Part shown: piece after piece, positions 52,802-60,497 of the stretch
How positions within the stretch are numbered: the stretch's first letter is position 1
Layout: each line of letters starts with the position of its first letter
Source: Gemmatimonadaceae bacterium
GTDB lineage: Bacteria; Gemmatimonadota; Gemmatimonadetes; Gemmatimonadales; Gemmatimonadaceae
Direction: 5' to 3'
Length of the DNA: 64,000 nt
Assembly: GCA_035606695.1 (NCBI GenBank)
Contig: DATNEW010000019.1
Span: forward strand, 62,001-126,000
The notes under the pieces: generated by a model
What the model was told of the DNA's origin: nothing
Database searches by the model: none
What the model saw: only the letters and a program-made list of their open reading frames with translations
Position numbers and translations under genes: made by a program

Positions 52802-53708
52802 GCGGCGCGACTCGGACCGGCGTCAGTCCGGCGATCGGCCCTCCGCGGTTCGGAAGGCAATTCGCACCGAGCTCGAGACTGACGAGCGTGAGGAGCGGGA
52901 AGAACGCGAGGAGCGCGAGGAGCGCAACGACCCTACAGGGGCGAATGACCGCGCCGCGAAGTCACAGAAGTCAGATCGCGCGATTGTCGAACTGGATCAC
53001 GTCTCGCTCGCCTTCGACGTTCCGGTGCTCGAGGACGTCTCGCTCGCCGCGTGCGAGGGTGACACGATTTGCATCGTCGGCGAATCGGGCACGGGTAAAT
53101 CGACCGCGCTCAAGTTGATTCTCCGCCTGCTCGTCCCCGATAAGGGCCGAGTGCTCATCGACGGCGACGATATCACGCCACTCACGTTCGAGGAAGCCCT
53201 CGAGCGACGCCAAAAGATGGGCATGGTGTTTCAGGGCGCGGCGCTCTTCGACTCGATGTCGGTGTTCGAGAACGTCGCCTACCCGTTGCGCGAGCACACA
53301 AAATTGAGCGACGATGAGATCGAGGCGCGCGTGCGCGAGAAGCTCGAGTTCGTCGATCTCGACGCCGATCGCGTCATGGAGCAATTCCCGTCCGAGTTAT
53401 CAGGGGGAATGCGCAAACGCGTCGGCATCGCGCGCGGGATGGCGAACAATCCCGAAATCATGTTGTACGACGAGCCGACGTCCGGCCTGGACCCGCTGAC
53501 CACCGGCACGATCACCCGCCTCATCCTGAAGTTACAGCGCGAGCTGGGCGTCACGAGCATCGTCGTCTCGCACGATATCCGCTCCGTATTCCGCATGGCG
53601 AGCAAGGTCGCGCTGTTGCATGACCGGCACATTACGTTCTTCGGAACGCCGGAGGAGATGACGGCGAGCGAGGATCGATACATTCAAGACTTCCTGGGCG
53701 GATCCTAG
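52794..53708 (+). CDS. mlaF: MlaF-type ABC transporter ATP-binding protein
   Basis: ATPase of the Mla system. The 304-residue protein has a normal ABC domain from about residue 60: Walker A GESGTGKST, signature LSGGMRKR, Walker B IMLYDEPTSGLD and the switch His in VVSHD. The first 60 residues are an unusual, highly charged extension made of five 9-bp direct repeats at 52881-52925 encoding (D/E)ER/EER units (DEREEREEREEREER). Such an extension is not part of the family. ATG overlaps the mlaE stop. Confidence 0.93.
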   Translation: MAERRDSDRRQSGDRPSAVRKAIRTELETDEREEREEREEREERNDPTGANDRAAKSQKSDRAIVELDHVSLAFDVPVLEDVSLAACEGDTICIVGESGTGKSTALKLILRLLVPDKGRVLIDGDDITPLTFEEALERRQKMGMVFQGAALFDSMSVFENVAYPLREHTKLSDDEIEARVREKLEFVDLDADRVMEQFPSELSGGMRKRVGIARGMANNPEIMLYDEPTSGLDPLTTGTITRLILKLQRELGVTSIVVSHDIRSVFRMASKVALLHDRHITFFGTPEEMTASEDRYIQDFLGGS

Positions 53709-53718
53709 GCATGAACTA

Positions 53719-53764
53719 TTCATCGCTCCTCCCTTCGGCGCTTCGCACCTCCGGTCGGAATGCC
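53719..53764. repeat. 46-bp direct repeat, copy 1, upstream of mlaD
   Basis: TTCATCGCTCCTCCCTTCGG to CGGTCGGAATGCC matches 54792-54834 except for a few bases and a small gap. The matching segments include CTTCGCACCTCCG and TCGGAAT. It looks like a diverged arm of the palindromic repeat family (copy C variant). Confidence 0.65.
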
Positions 53765-53778
53765 CGGGGGAAGATCTC

Positions 53779-54765
53779 GTGAAACGCTCCTCGTTCATCA
53801 CGTGGGATCAGCTCAAGGTGGGCGCCGTCATTCTCGTCGCCCTCGCTGTGCTCACGGTCGCGATCTACAAGCTCGGGCAAGCCGCGAATCTGTTCGCGAA
53901 GCGGTACGAGCTCGTTGCGTATTTGCCGAACGCCAACGGATTGCGTACCGGCGGCACGGTCTTCGTCGCCGGACAGTTCGCCGGCACGATCAAGTCGATC
54001 ACGTTCCTGCCCGTCGACAACGACACGACGCGCAACCTGAAAGTGACGATGGCCATCGACCAGGCGCTCGAGCCGCAGGTGCGCGCCGATTCGAAGGCCA
54101 AGGTGCGGACCCTCGGCTTGCTCGGCGACAAGGTCATCGACATCTCCACGGGCACGCCGCGCTACAGTGCGCTCAAGCCCGGCGATACGATTCCGGTCGC
54201 GCCGTCGCTCGACTACGAAGCGGTGCTCACGCAGGCGGCCGGCGCCGTCAGCGACATGGTCGACCTCACGCACGATCTGCGGGAGATCACGGGCGGCATC
54301 GTGCAAGGAAAGGGAACGATCGGCCAGCTCATGACCAATCGCGCGCTGTACGACCAGTTCCTGGGCACGATGGGCCGGGCGAACAGCATGCTGAACCGAT
54401 TCGAGAATCCGAACGGCACGTTCGCGAAGCTGCTCGACGATCCGACGCTCTACAACCGCTTCGTGTCGGTGATCACGTCGGCCGACTCGCTCGTGATTGC
54501 GCTCAATGACAAGAACGGAACGGTGGGCCATCTGCTGCGCGACGATTCGATTTATGTGCATCTCGTGAACATGGCGCGCGCCGGCGACTCGTTGTCGAAG
54601 ATGATCGCCGATCCCAATGGCAACATCGGGAAGCTGCTCACCGATCAGACGTTGTACGACCGCGTCAACAAGCTGACGACGGACGTGCAGGCGATCCTGG
54701 ACGACGTGCGGAAAAATCCGCAGAAGTACATGCGCGGCGCGATCTGCGTGTTGTGCCGGAAATGA
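53779..54765 (+). CDS. mlaD: MlaD-type MCE-domain lipid-binding protein
   Basis: Periplasmic lipid-carrying subunit anchored in the inner membrane. 328 residues: one N-terminal span (about 11-29), the MCE domain (about 35-115; YLPNANGLRTGGTVFVAGQF, KVRTLGLLGDKVIDIS) and a long C-terminal helical tail with repeated GTIGQLMTNRALYDQF, GHLLRDDS and GKLLTDQTLYDRV units, typical of the family. GTG 53779 follows GGGGGAAG. It is flanked by two direct repeats. Confidence 0.93.
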   Translation: MKRSSFITWDQLKVGAVILVALAVLTVAIYKLGQAANLFAKRYELVAYLPNANGLRTGGTVFVAGQFAGTIKSITFLPVDNDTTRNLKVTMAIDQALEPQVRADSKAKVRTLGLLGDKVIDISTGTPRYSALKPGDTIPVAPSLDYEAVLTQAAGAVSDMVDLTHDLREITGGIVQGKGTIGQLMTNRALYDQFLGTMGRANSMLNRFENPNGTFAKLLDDPTLYNRFVSVITSADSLVIALNDKNGTVGHLLRDDSIYVHLVNMARAGDSLSKMIADPNGNIGKLLTDQTLYDRVNKLTTDVQAILDDVRKNPQKYMRGAICVLCRK

Positions 54766-54791
54766 GTAATGTGTAGAGGGTGAGTCCCTCG

Positions 54792-54834
54792 TTCATCGTT
54801 CCTCGGCTCGGCTTCGCACCTCCGTTCGGAATTC
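54792..54834. repeat. 43-bp direct repeat, copy 2, before the EamA gene
   Basis: TTCATCGTTCCTCGGCTCGG to CCGTTCGGAATTCC, the second copy of 53719-53764. It runs up to the region that encodes the first membrane span of the EamA protein. Confidence 0.65.
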
Positions 54835-54900
54835 CGCATCCGACGCTTCGTCCTCGTTCTCGCGCTCGCCGGCATCTCGTTCGGCGGGCCACTGGTTCGG

Positions 54901-55758
54901 TTGTCACACGCGCATCCGCTCGCCATCGCGATCTGGCGAATCGGATTCTCGCTCGTCATCATCGCCATCGCGCTCTCCGCCACCGGATCCTGGCGGCAGT
55001 GGCGCCGGCTCGACACCAGGAGCCTGGCGATCGCACTCGGCGCGGGGACGATGCTCGCCGTGCATTTCTGGTCGTGGAATGCGTCCGTGAGCATGACGAC
55101 GGTCGCGGCGTCGGTCGTGCTGGTGAACATGCAACCGGTGATCGTCGCGATTCTCTCGGTCACGCTGCTCCGCGAACCACCGACGCGCATGCAGTGGACG
55201 GGCATCGCTATCGGGATGATCGGCGCGGCGGTCGTCGCGTCACCCGCATTCGGATCGTCGCTCGCGCCAGCTGATCGTCGCGCGCTTGTCGGCGACGTCC
55301 TCGCGCTCGTCGGCGCGGTGAGCGGTGCATGCTACTTCGTCGCGGGCCGGCGGCTGCGCGCGACGCTCGACCTCTGGCCCTACGTCGGTCTGGTGTACGG
55401 TGCCGCGTTCGTGATGTTGATCGTGTTCGCGCTCGTCGCGCGGGCGCCGGTCATCTCGCAGCCGCCGCGCGAGCTGTCCATTTTCGCCGCGCTCGCGATC
55501 GGCCCAATGCTGCTTGGCCATACGGGATTCAACTGGGCGCTCAAGTTCATGCCCGCCTATGTCGTGAATCTCACACTGCTCGGTGAACCGGTGGGTGCAA
55601 CCATCCTCGCCGCGATCTTGCCGGGCATTCGCGAGCTCCCCGGCATGGCGACGCTCATCGGCGGCGCATTGATCTTCGCGGGCATCTTCACCGCGGCGCG
55701 CGCGACGCCCGTGACCGCTTCGCTGGGGGCTACCCAACAGCGGCAACTGTCCGATTAG
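54901..55758 (+). CDS. EamA/DMT-family transporter (N-terminus uncertain)
   Basis: A drug/metabolite-type exporter with about ten membrane spans; 285 residues from TTG 54901. The start is doubtful: the frame stays open and protein-like upstream from 54838 (RRFVLVLALAGISFGGPLVR), which would be the first span, but there is no ATG, GTG or TTG before it, only an ATC (54838) and CTG (54892). The EamA repeats are visible (HPLAIAIWRIGF; ALVGAVSGACYFV; LLGEPVGATILA). The real start may have been lost or be non-standard. Confidence 0.72.
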   Translation: MSHAHPLAIAIWRIGFSLVIIAIALSATGSWRQWRRLDTRSLAIALGAGTMLAVHFWSWNASVSMTTVAASVVLVNMQPVIVAILSVTLLREPPTRMQWTGIAIGMIGAAVVASPAFGSSLAPADRRALVGDVLALVGAVSGACYFVAGRRLRATLDLWPYVGLVYGAAFVMLIVFALVARAPVISQPPRELSIFAALAIGPMLLGHTGFNWALKFMPAYVVNLTLLGEPVGATILAAILPGIRELPGMATLIGGALIFAGIFTAARATPVTASLGATQQRQLSD

Positions 55759-55820
55759 TTTACGAAAGTCGTCACTGCCGTCGACGACTTCCTCGTGCAG
55801 CGCGGGACAGGCACCACCAC

Positions 55821-56810
55821 ATGAGAAGCCTTGAAGTCGACGTTGTCGCCACACGCGGCTCACAGATCGAGTCGCGGCATCGCGTTCATGCCGCGGTCGT
55901 CGGCGACGGGGACCGCCTCATCGCCTCGGCGCACGACACGTCAATCGTGAGCTCGTGGCGCTCATGCGCCAAGCCGTTTCAAATCATGCCGCTCATCGAG
56001 GCCGGCGGTTTCGACGAGCTTCGTTGGGGCGACGACCAACTCGCGCTCGCCTGCGCGTCGCACGGCGGTGAACCTGAGCACGTGGCCCTCGCGCAAGAGA
56101 TGCTGAACGACATCGGTCTCGAAGAAGGCGATCTCGCCTGCGGGCCGCACGACCCGCTTTCCTCGCGCGGCATCAAGTTGCTGCGCGAATCCGGCGCGCG
56201 CCTCACGCGCCTGCACAACAACTGCTCCGGGAAGCACGCCGCAATGTTGGCGCGCGCGCAAACCGCGGGCTGGCATACCTATGGTTACGAGCGCCGCGAT
56301 CATCCGGTGCAGCGCTGCTGTCTTCAGGCGGTTGCCGCGTGGTCCGGCTTGCCCGAGTCCGACGTCGGTCAAGCCGTCGACGGCTGCGGTGTCGTCGCCT
56401 TCGCGCTCCCACTCGAGCACATGGCGCGCGCTTGGTCGCGTCTGGCGCGCGCGGTGCGCGCCCAGGAAGAGGTTCCGACGCGCGTGGTGCACGCCATCAG
56501 CACGCGTCCGTTCCTCATCGGCGGCACGGATCGATTCGACACGGTGCTGATCGAGGAGAGTGAGGGCCGAGTGGTGGCGAAGATCGGCGCTGAGGGAGTG
56601 CATTCGGTGGCCGTGCCCGATCTGGGGATCGGCTTCGCCGTGAAAGTCGACGACGGCGCGCAACGGGCGCAGTTTCCCGCGGTGTTGCGCATCCTGCAGC
56701 TCTTCGACGTTCTGCCGAACACCCTGCCGCCGCGGCTCGAGGAGTTTCTCCGCCGGCCGCTGCGCAACACGCGCGGCGAAGTCGTCGGCGAAGTGCGCCT
56801 CGCCTCGTGA
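55821..56810 (+). CDS. L-asparaginase, second (Asparaginase II) family
   Basis: A 329-residue enzyme of the other asparaginase family (Pfam Asparaginase_II, as in Rhizobium etli AnsA), unrelated in sequence to the one at 42861. The active-site region is SSWRSCAKPFQIMPL, with the Ser-Cys-Ala-Lys motif, and LHNNCSGKHAAMLA holds the conserved Cys-Ser-Gly-Lys that binds metal in this family. EAGGFDELRWGDDQLAL and CASHGGEPEHV are also typical. No signal peptide. Confidence 0.85.
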   Translation: MRSLEVDVVATRGSQIESRHRVHAAVVGDGDRLIASAHDTSIVSSWRSCAKPFQIMPLIEAGGFDELRWGDDQLALACASHGGEPEHVALAQEMLNDIGLEEGDLACGPHDPLSSRGIKLLRESGARLTRLHNNCSGKHAAMLARAQTAGWHTYGYERRDHPVQRCCLQAVAAWSGLPESDVGQAVDGCGVVAFALPLEHMARAWSRLARAVRAQEEVPTRVVHAISTRPFLIGGTDRFDTVLIEESEGRVVAKIGAEGVHSVAVPDLGIGFAVKVDDGAQRAQFPAVLRILQLFDVLPNTLPPRLEEFLRRPLRNTRGEVVGEVRLAS

Positions 56811-56853
56811 GCCACACCCTCTGAGCTCTTTCGATCCGCCGCGCCGGGATACG

Positions 56854-57489
56854 ATGACGCGGAATTCTTCGCCGGGTGAAACGTTGCGCGTGTTCGACGA
56901 CGCGACTCGCGCGCTCGTTCGACTATCGGCCATCGTCACGGCGGGACCCGATGATCAGATTCGCGATGCCCTTGCTCGTGCCGCCGGCGTGGTTCCGCGC
57001 GTGCACGTCGAAGAGCTGCTCTTGCAAACGTATTTGTTCGCCGGTTTTCCGCGCGCGCTCAACGCCATGCGGGAATGGCGGAAATGGAATCCTGAGCCCG
57101 AGACGTCTGCCGGCGAGTCGATCGATGCCGATGCATGGCAACGCGACGGTGAAGCGACCTGTCACGCCGTGTACGGCGCGATGTACGACCGGCTGCGCCA
57201 GAACATTCGACACCTGCATCCACGGCTGGATGAGTGGATGATCACCGAAGGCTACGGCAAAGTATTGTCGCGCCCCGGGCTCGACTTACCGCGGCGCGAG
57301 CTCTGCATCGTGGCGGCGTGCGCCGCCGCGCATCAGGACCGGCAGCTGCATTCACATTTGCACGGCGCCCTCAACGTCGGCGTGCAGCCAGAAATCATCG
57401 ACGACGCCATCGTGGCACTCGCCGACCTTTTGGGATCCGAGCACGCCCGCGCAGTGCAACTGTTGTGGGCGCGCGTCCGAGGCAAATGA
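56854..57489 (+). CDS. Carboxymuconolactone decarboxylase-family protein
   Basis: A 211-residue helical protein of the CMD/AhpD-like family. LLLQTYLFAGFPRALNA and ELCIVAACAAAHQDRQLHSHLHGALNVG match the family's helices, but the redox pair here is CxxxxC rather than the CxxC of AhpD, so a peroxidase-reducing role is doubtful. It begins after a short gap and ends 4 bp before obg. The substrate is unknown. Confidence 0.78.
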   Translation: MTRNSSPGETLRVFDDATRALVRLSAIVTAGPDDQIRDALARAAGVVPRVHVEELLLQTYLFAGFPRALNAMREWRKWNPEPETSAGESIDADAWQRDGEATCHAVYGAMYDRLRQNIRHLHPRLDEWMITEGYGKVLSRPGLDLPRRELCIVAACAAAHQDRQLHSHLHGALNVGVQPEIIDDAIVALADLLGSEHARAVQLLWARVRGK

Positions 57490-57493
57490 GCGC

Positions 57494-58513
57494 ATGTTCA
57501 TCGATCGTGTAGTGGTCAACGTCAAGGCGGGCGACGGGGGCTCGGGCATCGTCTCGTTTCGCCGCGAGAAGTTCGTGCCCATGGGTGGCCCGGACGGCGG
57601 CGAGGGTGGCCGCGGCGGCGACGTCATCGTCGTCGGCGACAGCAATTTGTCGACGCTGCTCGACTACACGTACCGCGACACGTGGACGGCGCCCGCCGGC
57701 GACCATGGATCGGGCAACAACAAGACGGGCCGCTCGGGCATCGACGTGGTGCTGCCGGTGCCGATCGGAACGATCATTAGAGATCTCCAAACATCCGAAT
57801 TGATTGGAGAGGTGCTCGACGACGGCCAGCGCATCGTGGTCGCGAAGGGTGGCCGCGGCGGAAAGGGCAATTCGTTCTTCGTCACGGCGACGCATCAGTC
57901 GCCGCGCGAATACCAGCCCGGCGAAGACGGCGAAACGCGCACGCTCGAGATGGAGCTCAAGCTCATCGCCGACGTCGGTCTCGTCGGACAGCCGAACGCC
58001 GGCAAGTCGACGCTCCTCTCGGTGATCTCCGCCGCGCGGCCGAAGATCGGCGACTACCCGTTCACCACGCTCAGCCCCAACCTTGGCGTCGTCCAGCTTT
58101 CGGACAATCGCACGTTCGTCGTCGCCGACATTCCGGGCATCATCGAAGGCGCGCACGAAGGGCGCGGACTGGGGCTGCAATTCCTGCGGCACATCGAACG
58201 CACACGATTGCTGGCGTTTCTCATCCCCGTGGACGCCATGGATTGGCAGGTCGAATACGATCAGCTGCGTCGAGAGATCGAGTCGTACTCCGAGGAGCTC
58301 GCGCAGAAGCCGCACTGCGTGGTCTTCACGAAGATGGACCTCCTGGGCGACGATGAACCACCCCCGATCGAAGCGCCCGACGCGTTCGGCATCTACGCCA
58401 TCAGCGCCGCGGGCCGGACCGGACTCGAGCCGCTGCTCGCCGCGTGGTGGTCACGCCTTCTCGACATGAAGAAAGCCAGTGTCCGTCGCGACGATCCCGC
58501 GCCACTCCCCTGA
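57494..58513 (+). CDS. obg: GTPase Obg (CgtA)
   Basis: Ribosome-assembly GTPase. The 339 residues have the glycine-rich Obg fold at the N-terminus (KAGDGGSGIVSFRREKFVP, GPDGGEGGRGGDVIV) followed by the G domain: G1 GQPNAGKST, switch FTTLSPNLG, G3 DIPGIIEGAHEGRGLGLQFL, and TKMD in place of NKxD. There is no C-terminal OCT domain. The start uses ATG 57494. Its 3' end overlaps dprA by 35 bp. Confidence 0.95.
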   Translation: MFIDRVVVNVKAGDGGSGIVSFRREKFVPMGGPDGGEGGRGGDVIVVGDSNLSTLLDYTYRDTWTAPAGDHGSGNNKTGRSGIDVVLPVPIGTIIRDLQTSELIGEVLDDGQRIVVAKGGRGGKGNSFFVTATHQSPREYQPGEDGETRTLEMELKLIADVGLVGQPNAGKSTLLSVISAARPKIGDYPFTTLSPNLGVVQLSDNRTFVVADIPGIIEGAHEGRGLGLQFLRHIERTRLLAFLIPVDAMDWQVEYDQLRREIESYSEELAQKPHCVVFTKMDLLGDDEPPPIEAPDAFGIYAISAAGRTGLEPLLAAWWSRLLDMKKASVRRDDPAPLP

Positions 58514-59327
58514 GTATCCCGAACGTCTGCGCGAGCTCGAAGACGCTCCGCAGCTGGTCTGGGCGATCGGCGATCTCGCGACACTGCGCGATCCGGTCGT
58601 CGCGGTCGTCGGGACGCGCCGGGCCACGAGCTACGGCCTGCGCGTCACACACGATCTGGTAGCGGCGCTCGTGCGCGGTGGTGCATGCGTCGTGAGCGGG
58701 ATGGCTCTGGGCATCGACGGCGCGGCTCACCGCGCCGCGCTCGAAGCCGGCGGCCGCACCGTTGCCGTCCTTGGTAACGGCGTCGACGTGGCATATCCGC
58801 GCGCGCACCGCGGACTGTATCAGGAAATCGCGGAGCGAGGACTGCTCCTCTCGGAGATGCCGCCGGGCGCGCCGTCGATGAAGCACCATTTCGTGAAACG
58901 GAATCGGTTGATCGCCGCGCTCGCGCGCCTGACGATCGTGGTCGAAGCGCCGTTCAAGAGCGGCGCGCTCAAGACCGCGGACTTTGCCGAGGCGCTGGGC
59001 CGCACGGTTGCGGTGGTGCCGGGACCGATCGATTCACCACAGAGCGCAGGGTCGAATCATTACCTGCGCGAAGGCGCGCAGGTCATTGCATCGATCGATG
59101 ACGCGCTCACGCTCGCGGGGTTGTCGCCACAAAAGCGGGGCACGATCGACGTCGACAGCGCGACCGAACGTCAGGTGTGGGATGCACTCGCGGCCGGCGC
59201 CGCATCATTGGACGAGCTGTGTGCACGCTCGGCGCTGCCGGTGGCGGAGTGTCTGAGCGCGATCACGGGGCTGGAGCTGCGCGGAGTCGTCGAGTGTGCG
59301 TTGACGGGTGAGATTCGCCGCCGGTAG
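58479..59327 (+). CDS. dprA: DNA-processing protein DprA
   Basis: Binds single-stranded DNA and loads RecA in natural transformation. 282 residues with the Rossmann core (VVAVVGTRRATSYGLRVTHD, CVVSGMALGIDGAAHRAAL, TVAVLGNGVD, LLSEMPPGAPSMKHHF, LIAALARLTIVVEAPFKSG) and a C-terminal winged-helix domain (DELCARSALPVAECLSAI). The N-terminal SAM-like domain of longer DprA is absent. GTG 58479 lies inside obg. With pilT and recA it suggests competence. Confidence 0.93.
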   Translation: MSVATIPRHSPEYPERLRELEDAPQLVWAIGDLATLRDPVVAVVGTRRATSYGLRVTHDLVAALVRGGACVVSGMALGIDGAAHRAALEAGGRTVAVLGNGVDVAYPRAHRGLYQEIAERGLLLSEMPPGAPSMKHHFVKRNRLIAALARLTIVVEAPFKSGALKTADFAEALGRTVAVVPGPIDSPQSAGSNHYLREGAQVIASIDDALTLAGLSPQKRGTIDVDSATERQVWDALAAGAASLDELCARSALPVAECLSAITGLELRGVVECALTGEIRRR

Positions 59328-59338
59328 AGGGGCGGGCG

Positions 59339-60487
59339 GTGTCGGCGCCCCGCCATATTAGAAAGGTGCCCCCTCGACACGCCTACGTTCACGTACCGTT
59401 TTGCGCCCGCCGCTGTTCGTACTGCGACTTCGCGATTGCGGTCCGCCGCAACGTGCCCGTCGACGAGTATCTGACCGCGCTGAAGGCGGAGCTCGATCTC
59501 CGCTACCACGATGCGGGGCCGTGGATCGTGGACTCCCTCTACTTCGGCGGCGGCACTCCCTCTCGTCTGGGCGGCGCTGGTGTCGCGCGCATGCTCGAGC
59601 TGCTCCGCGGCCGCATCGATCTCGCACCGGCCGCCGAGGTGACGCTCGAGGCGAATCCGGACGATATCGATCGCGAGACGGTCGCGCTGTGGCGCGGCGC
59701 CGGCATCAACCGGCTCAGCATCGGCTCACAGTCGTTCGACGACAGCGCCTTGTCGTGGATGCACCGCACCCACGACGCGGCCGCGATCGATCGCGCGGTG
59801 GACGCCGCGCGCGCGGCCGGCATCGATGACCTCTCGCTCGACTTGATCTTTGCGCTCCCCGAACGCACGGAACGTTCGTGGGAGCGCGACATCGAACATG
59901 CGCTCGCGCTCGAGCCGTCGCACCTGTCCCTCTATGGCCTCACCATCGAATCGCATACGCCGCTCGGGCGCTGGCATAGCCGCGGCGACGTCGTGGAATC
60001 TCCCGAAGAACGATATGAATCCGAATTCCTGTTCGCGCATGACGCGCTCGCCGCGGCGGGATTCGAGCATTATGAAGTCTCTAATTTCGGTCTGCCCGGC
60101 CGTCACGCGCGACACAACGCCGCGTATTGGACTGGCAGCCCGTATGCGGGCCTCGGACCGTCGGCGCATGAATTCGACGGCGGCAGGCGTCGCTGGAACA
60201 CGCGCGCGTACGCGGATTGGGTGCACCGTCTGAACGACCGCCAGGACCCGCTCGAGGAATCGGAGCAGCTCACCGAGGCCAATCGCGTGGCGGAGTCGGT
60301 GTATCTTGGCCTAAGGACCACGTCCGGCCTGAACGTTTCGGGCCCGGAACTCGCGCACGTGAGGCCGTGGATCGACGCGGGATGGGCGCGCATCGTGGAT
60401 GGCGAGCGCATCGTGCTCACACCCCTGGGTTGGCTTCGTCTCGACAGCCTCGCTGCCGACTTGACACACGTCCGAAGTCGTTACTAG
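59339..60487 (+). CDS. hemW: HemW-type radical SAM protein (coproporphyrinogen oxidase-like)
   Basis: A 382-residue radical SAM protein; the CxxxCxxC cluster is Cys22, Cys26, Cys29 (CARRCSYCDF). SLYFGGGTPSRL, NPDDID and LSIGSQSFDDSALSWMHRTH match HemN/HemW. HemW lacks the upstream coproporphyrinogen-binding part and acts in heme delivery, and the short N-terminus favours that over HemN. GTG 59339 is used. Its end overlaps the -35 box of the hrcA promoter. Confidence 0.9.
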   Translation: MSAPRHIRKVPPRHAYVHVPFCARRCSYCDFAIAVRRNVPVDEYLTALKAELDLRYHDAGPWIVDSLYFGGGTPSRLGGAGVARMLELLRGRIDLAPAAEVTLEANPDDIDRETVALWRGAGINRLSIGSQSFDDSALSWMHRTHDAAAIDRAVDAARAAGIDDLSLDLIFALPERTERSWERDIEHALALEPSHLSLYGLTIESHTPLGRWHSRGDVVESPEERYESEFLFAHDALAAAGFEHYEVSNFGLPGRHARHNAAYWTGSPYAGLGPSAHEFDGGRRRWNTRAYADWVHRLNDRQDPLEESEQLTEANRVAESVYLGLRTTSGLNVSGPELAHVRPWIDAGWARIVDGERIVLTPLGWLRLDSLAADLTHVRSRY

Positions 60488-60490
60488 CTT
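60461..60490 (+). promoter_or_regulatory. Promoter of hrcA, close to its start codon
   Basis: TTGACA (60461-60466) and TAGCTT (60485-60490), spacer 18 bp. The -10 box overlaps the hemW stop and ends 7 nt before the hrcA ATG 60498, which predicts transcription starting at or next to the start codon. No CIRCE element (TTAGCACTC-N9-GAGTGCTAA) is found here. Confidence 0.7.
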
Positions 60491-60497
60491 TGAAGTT

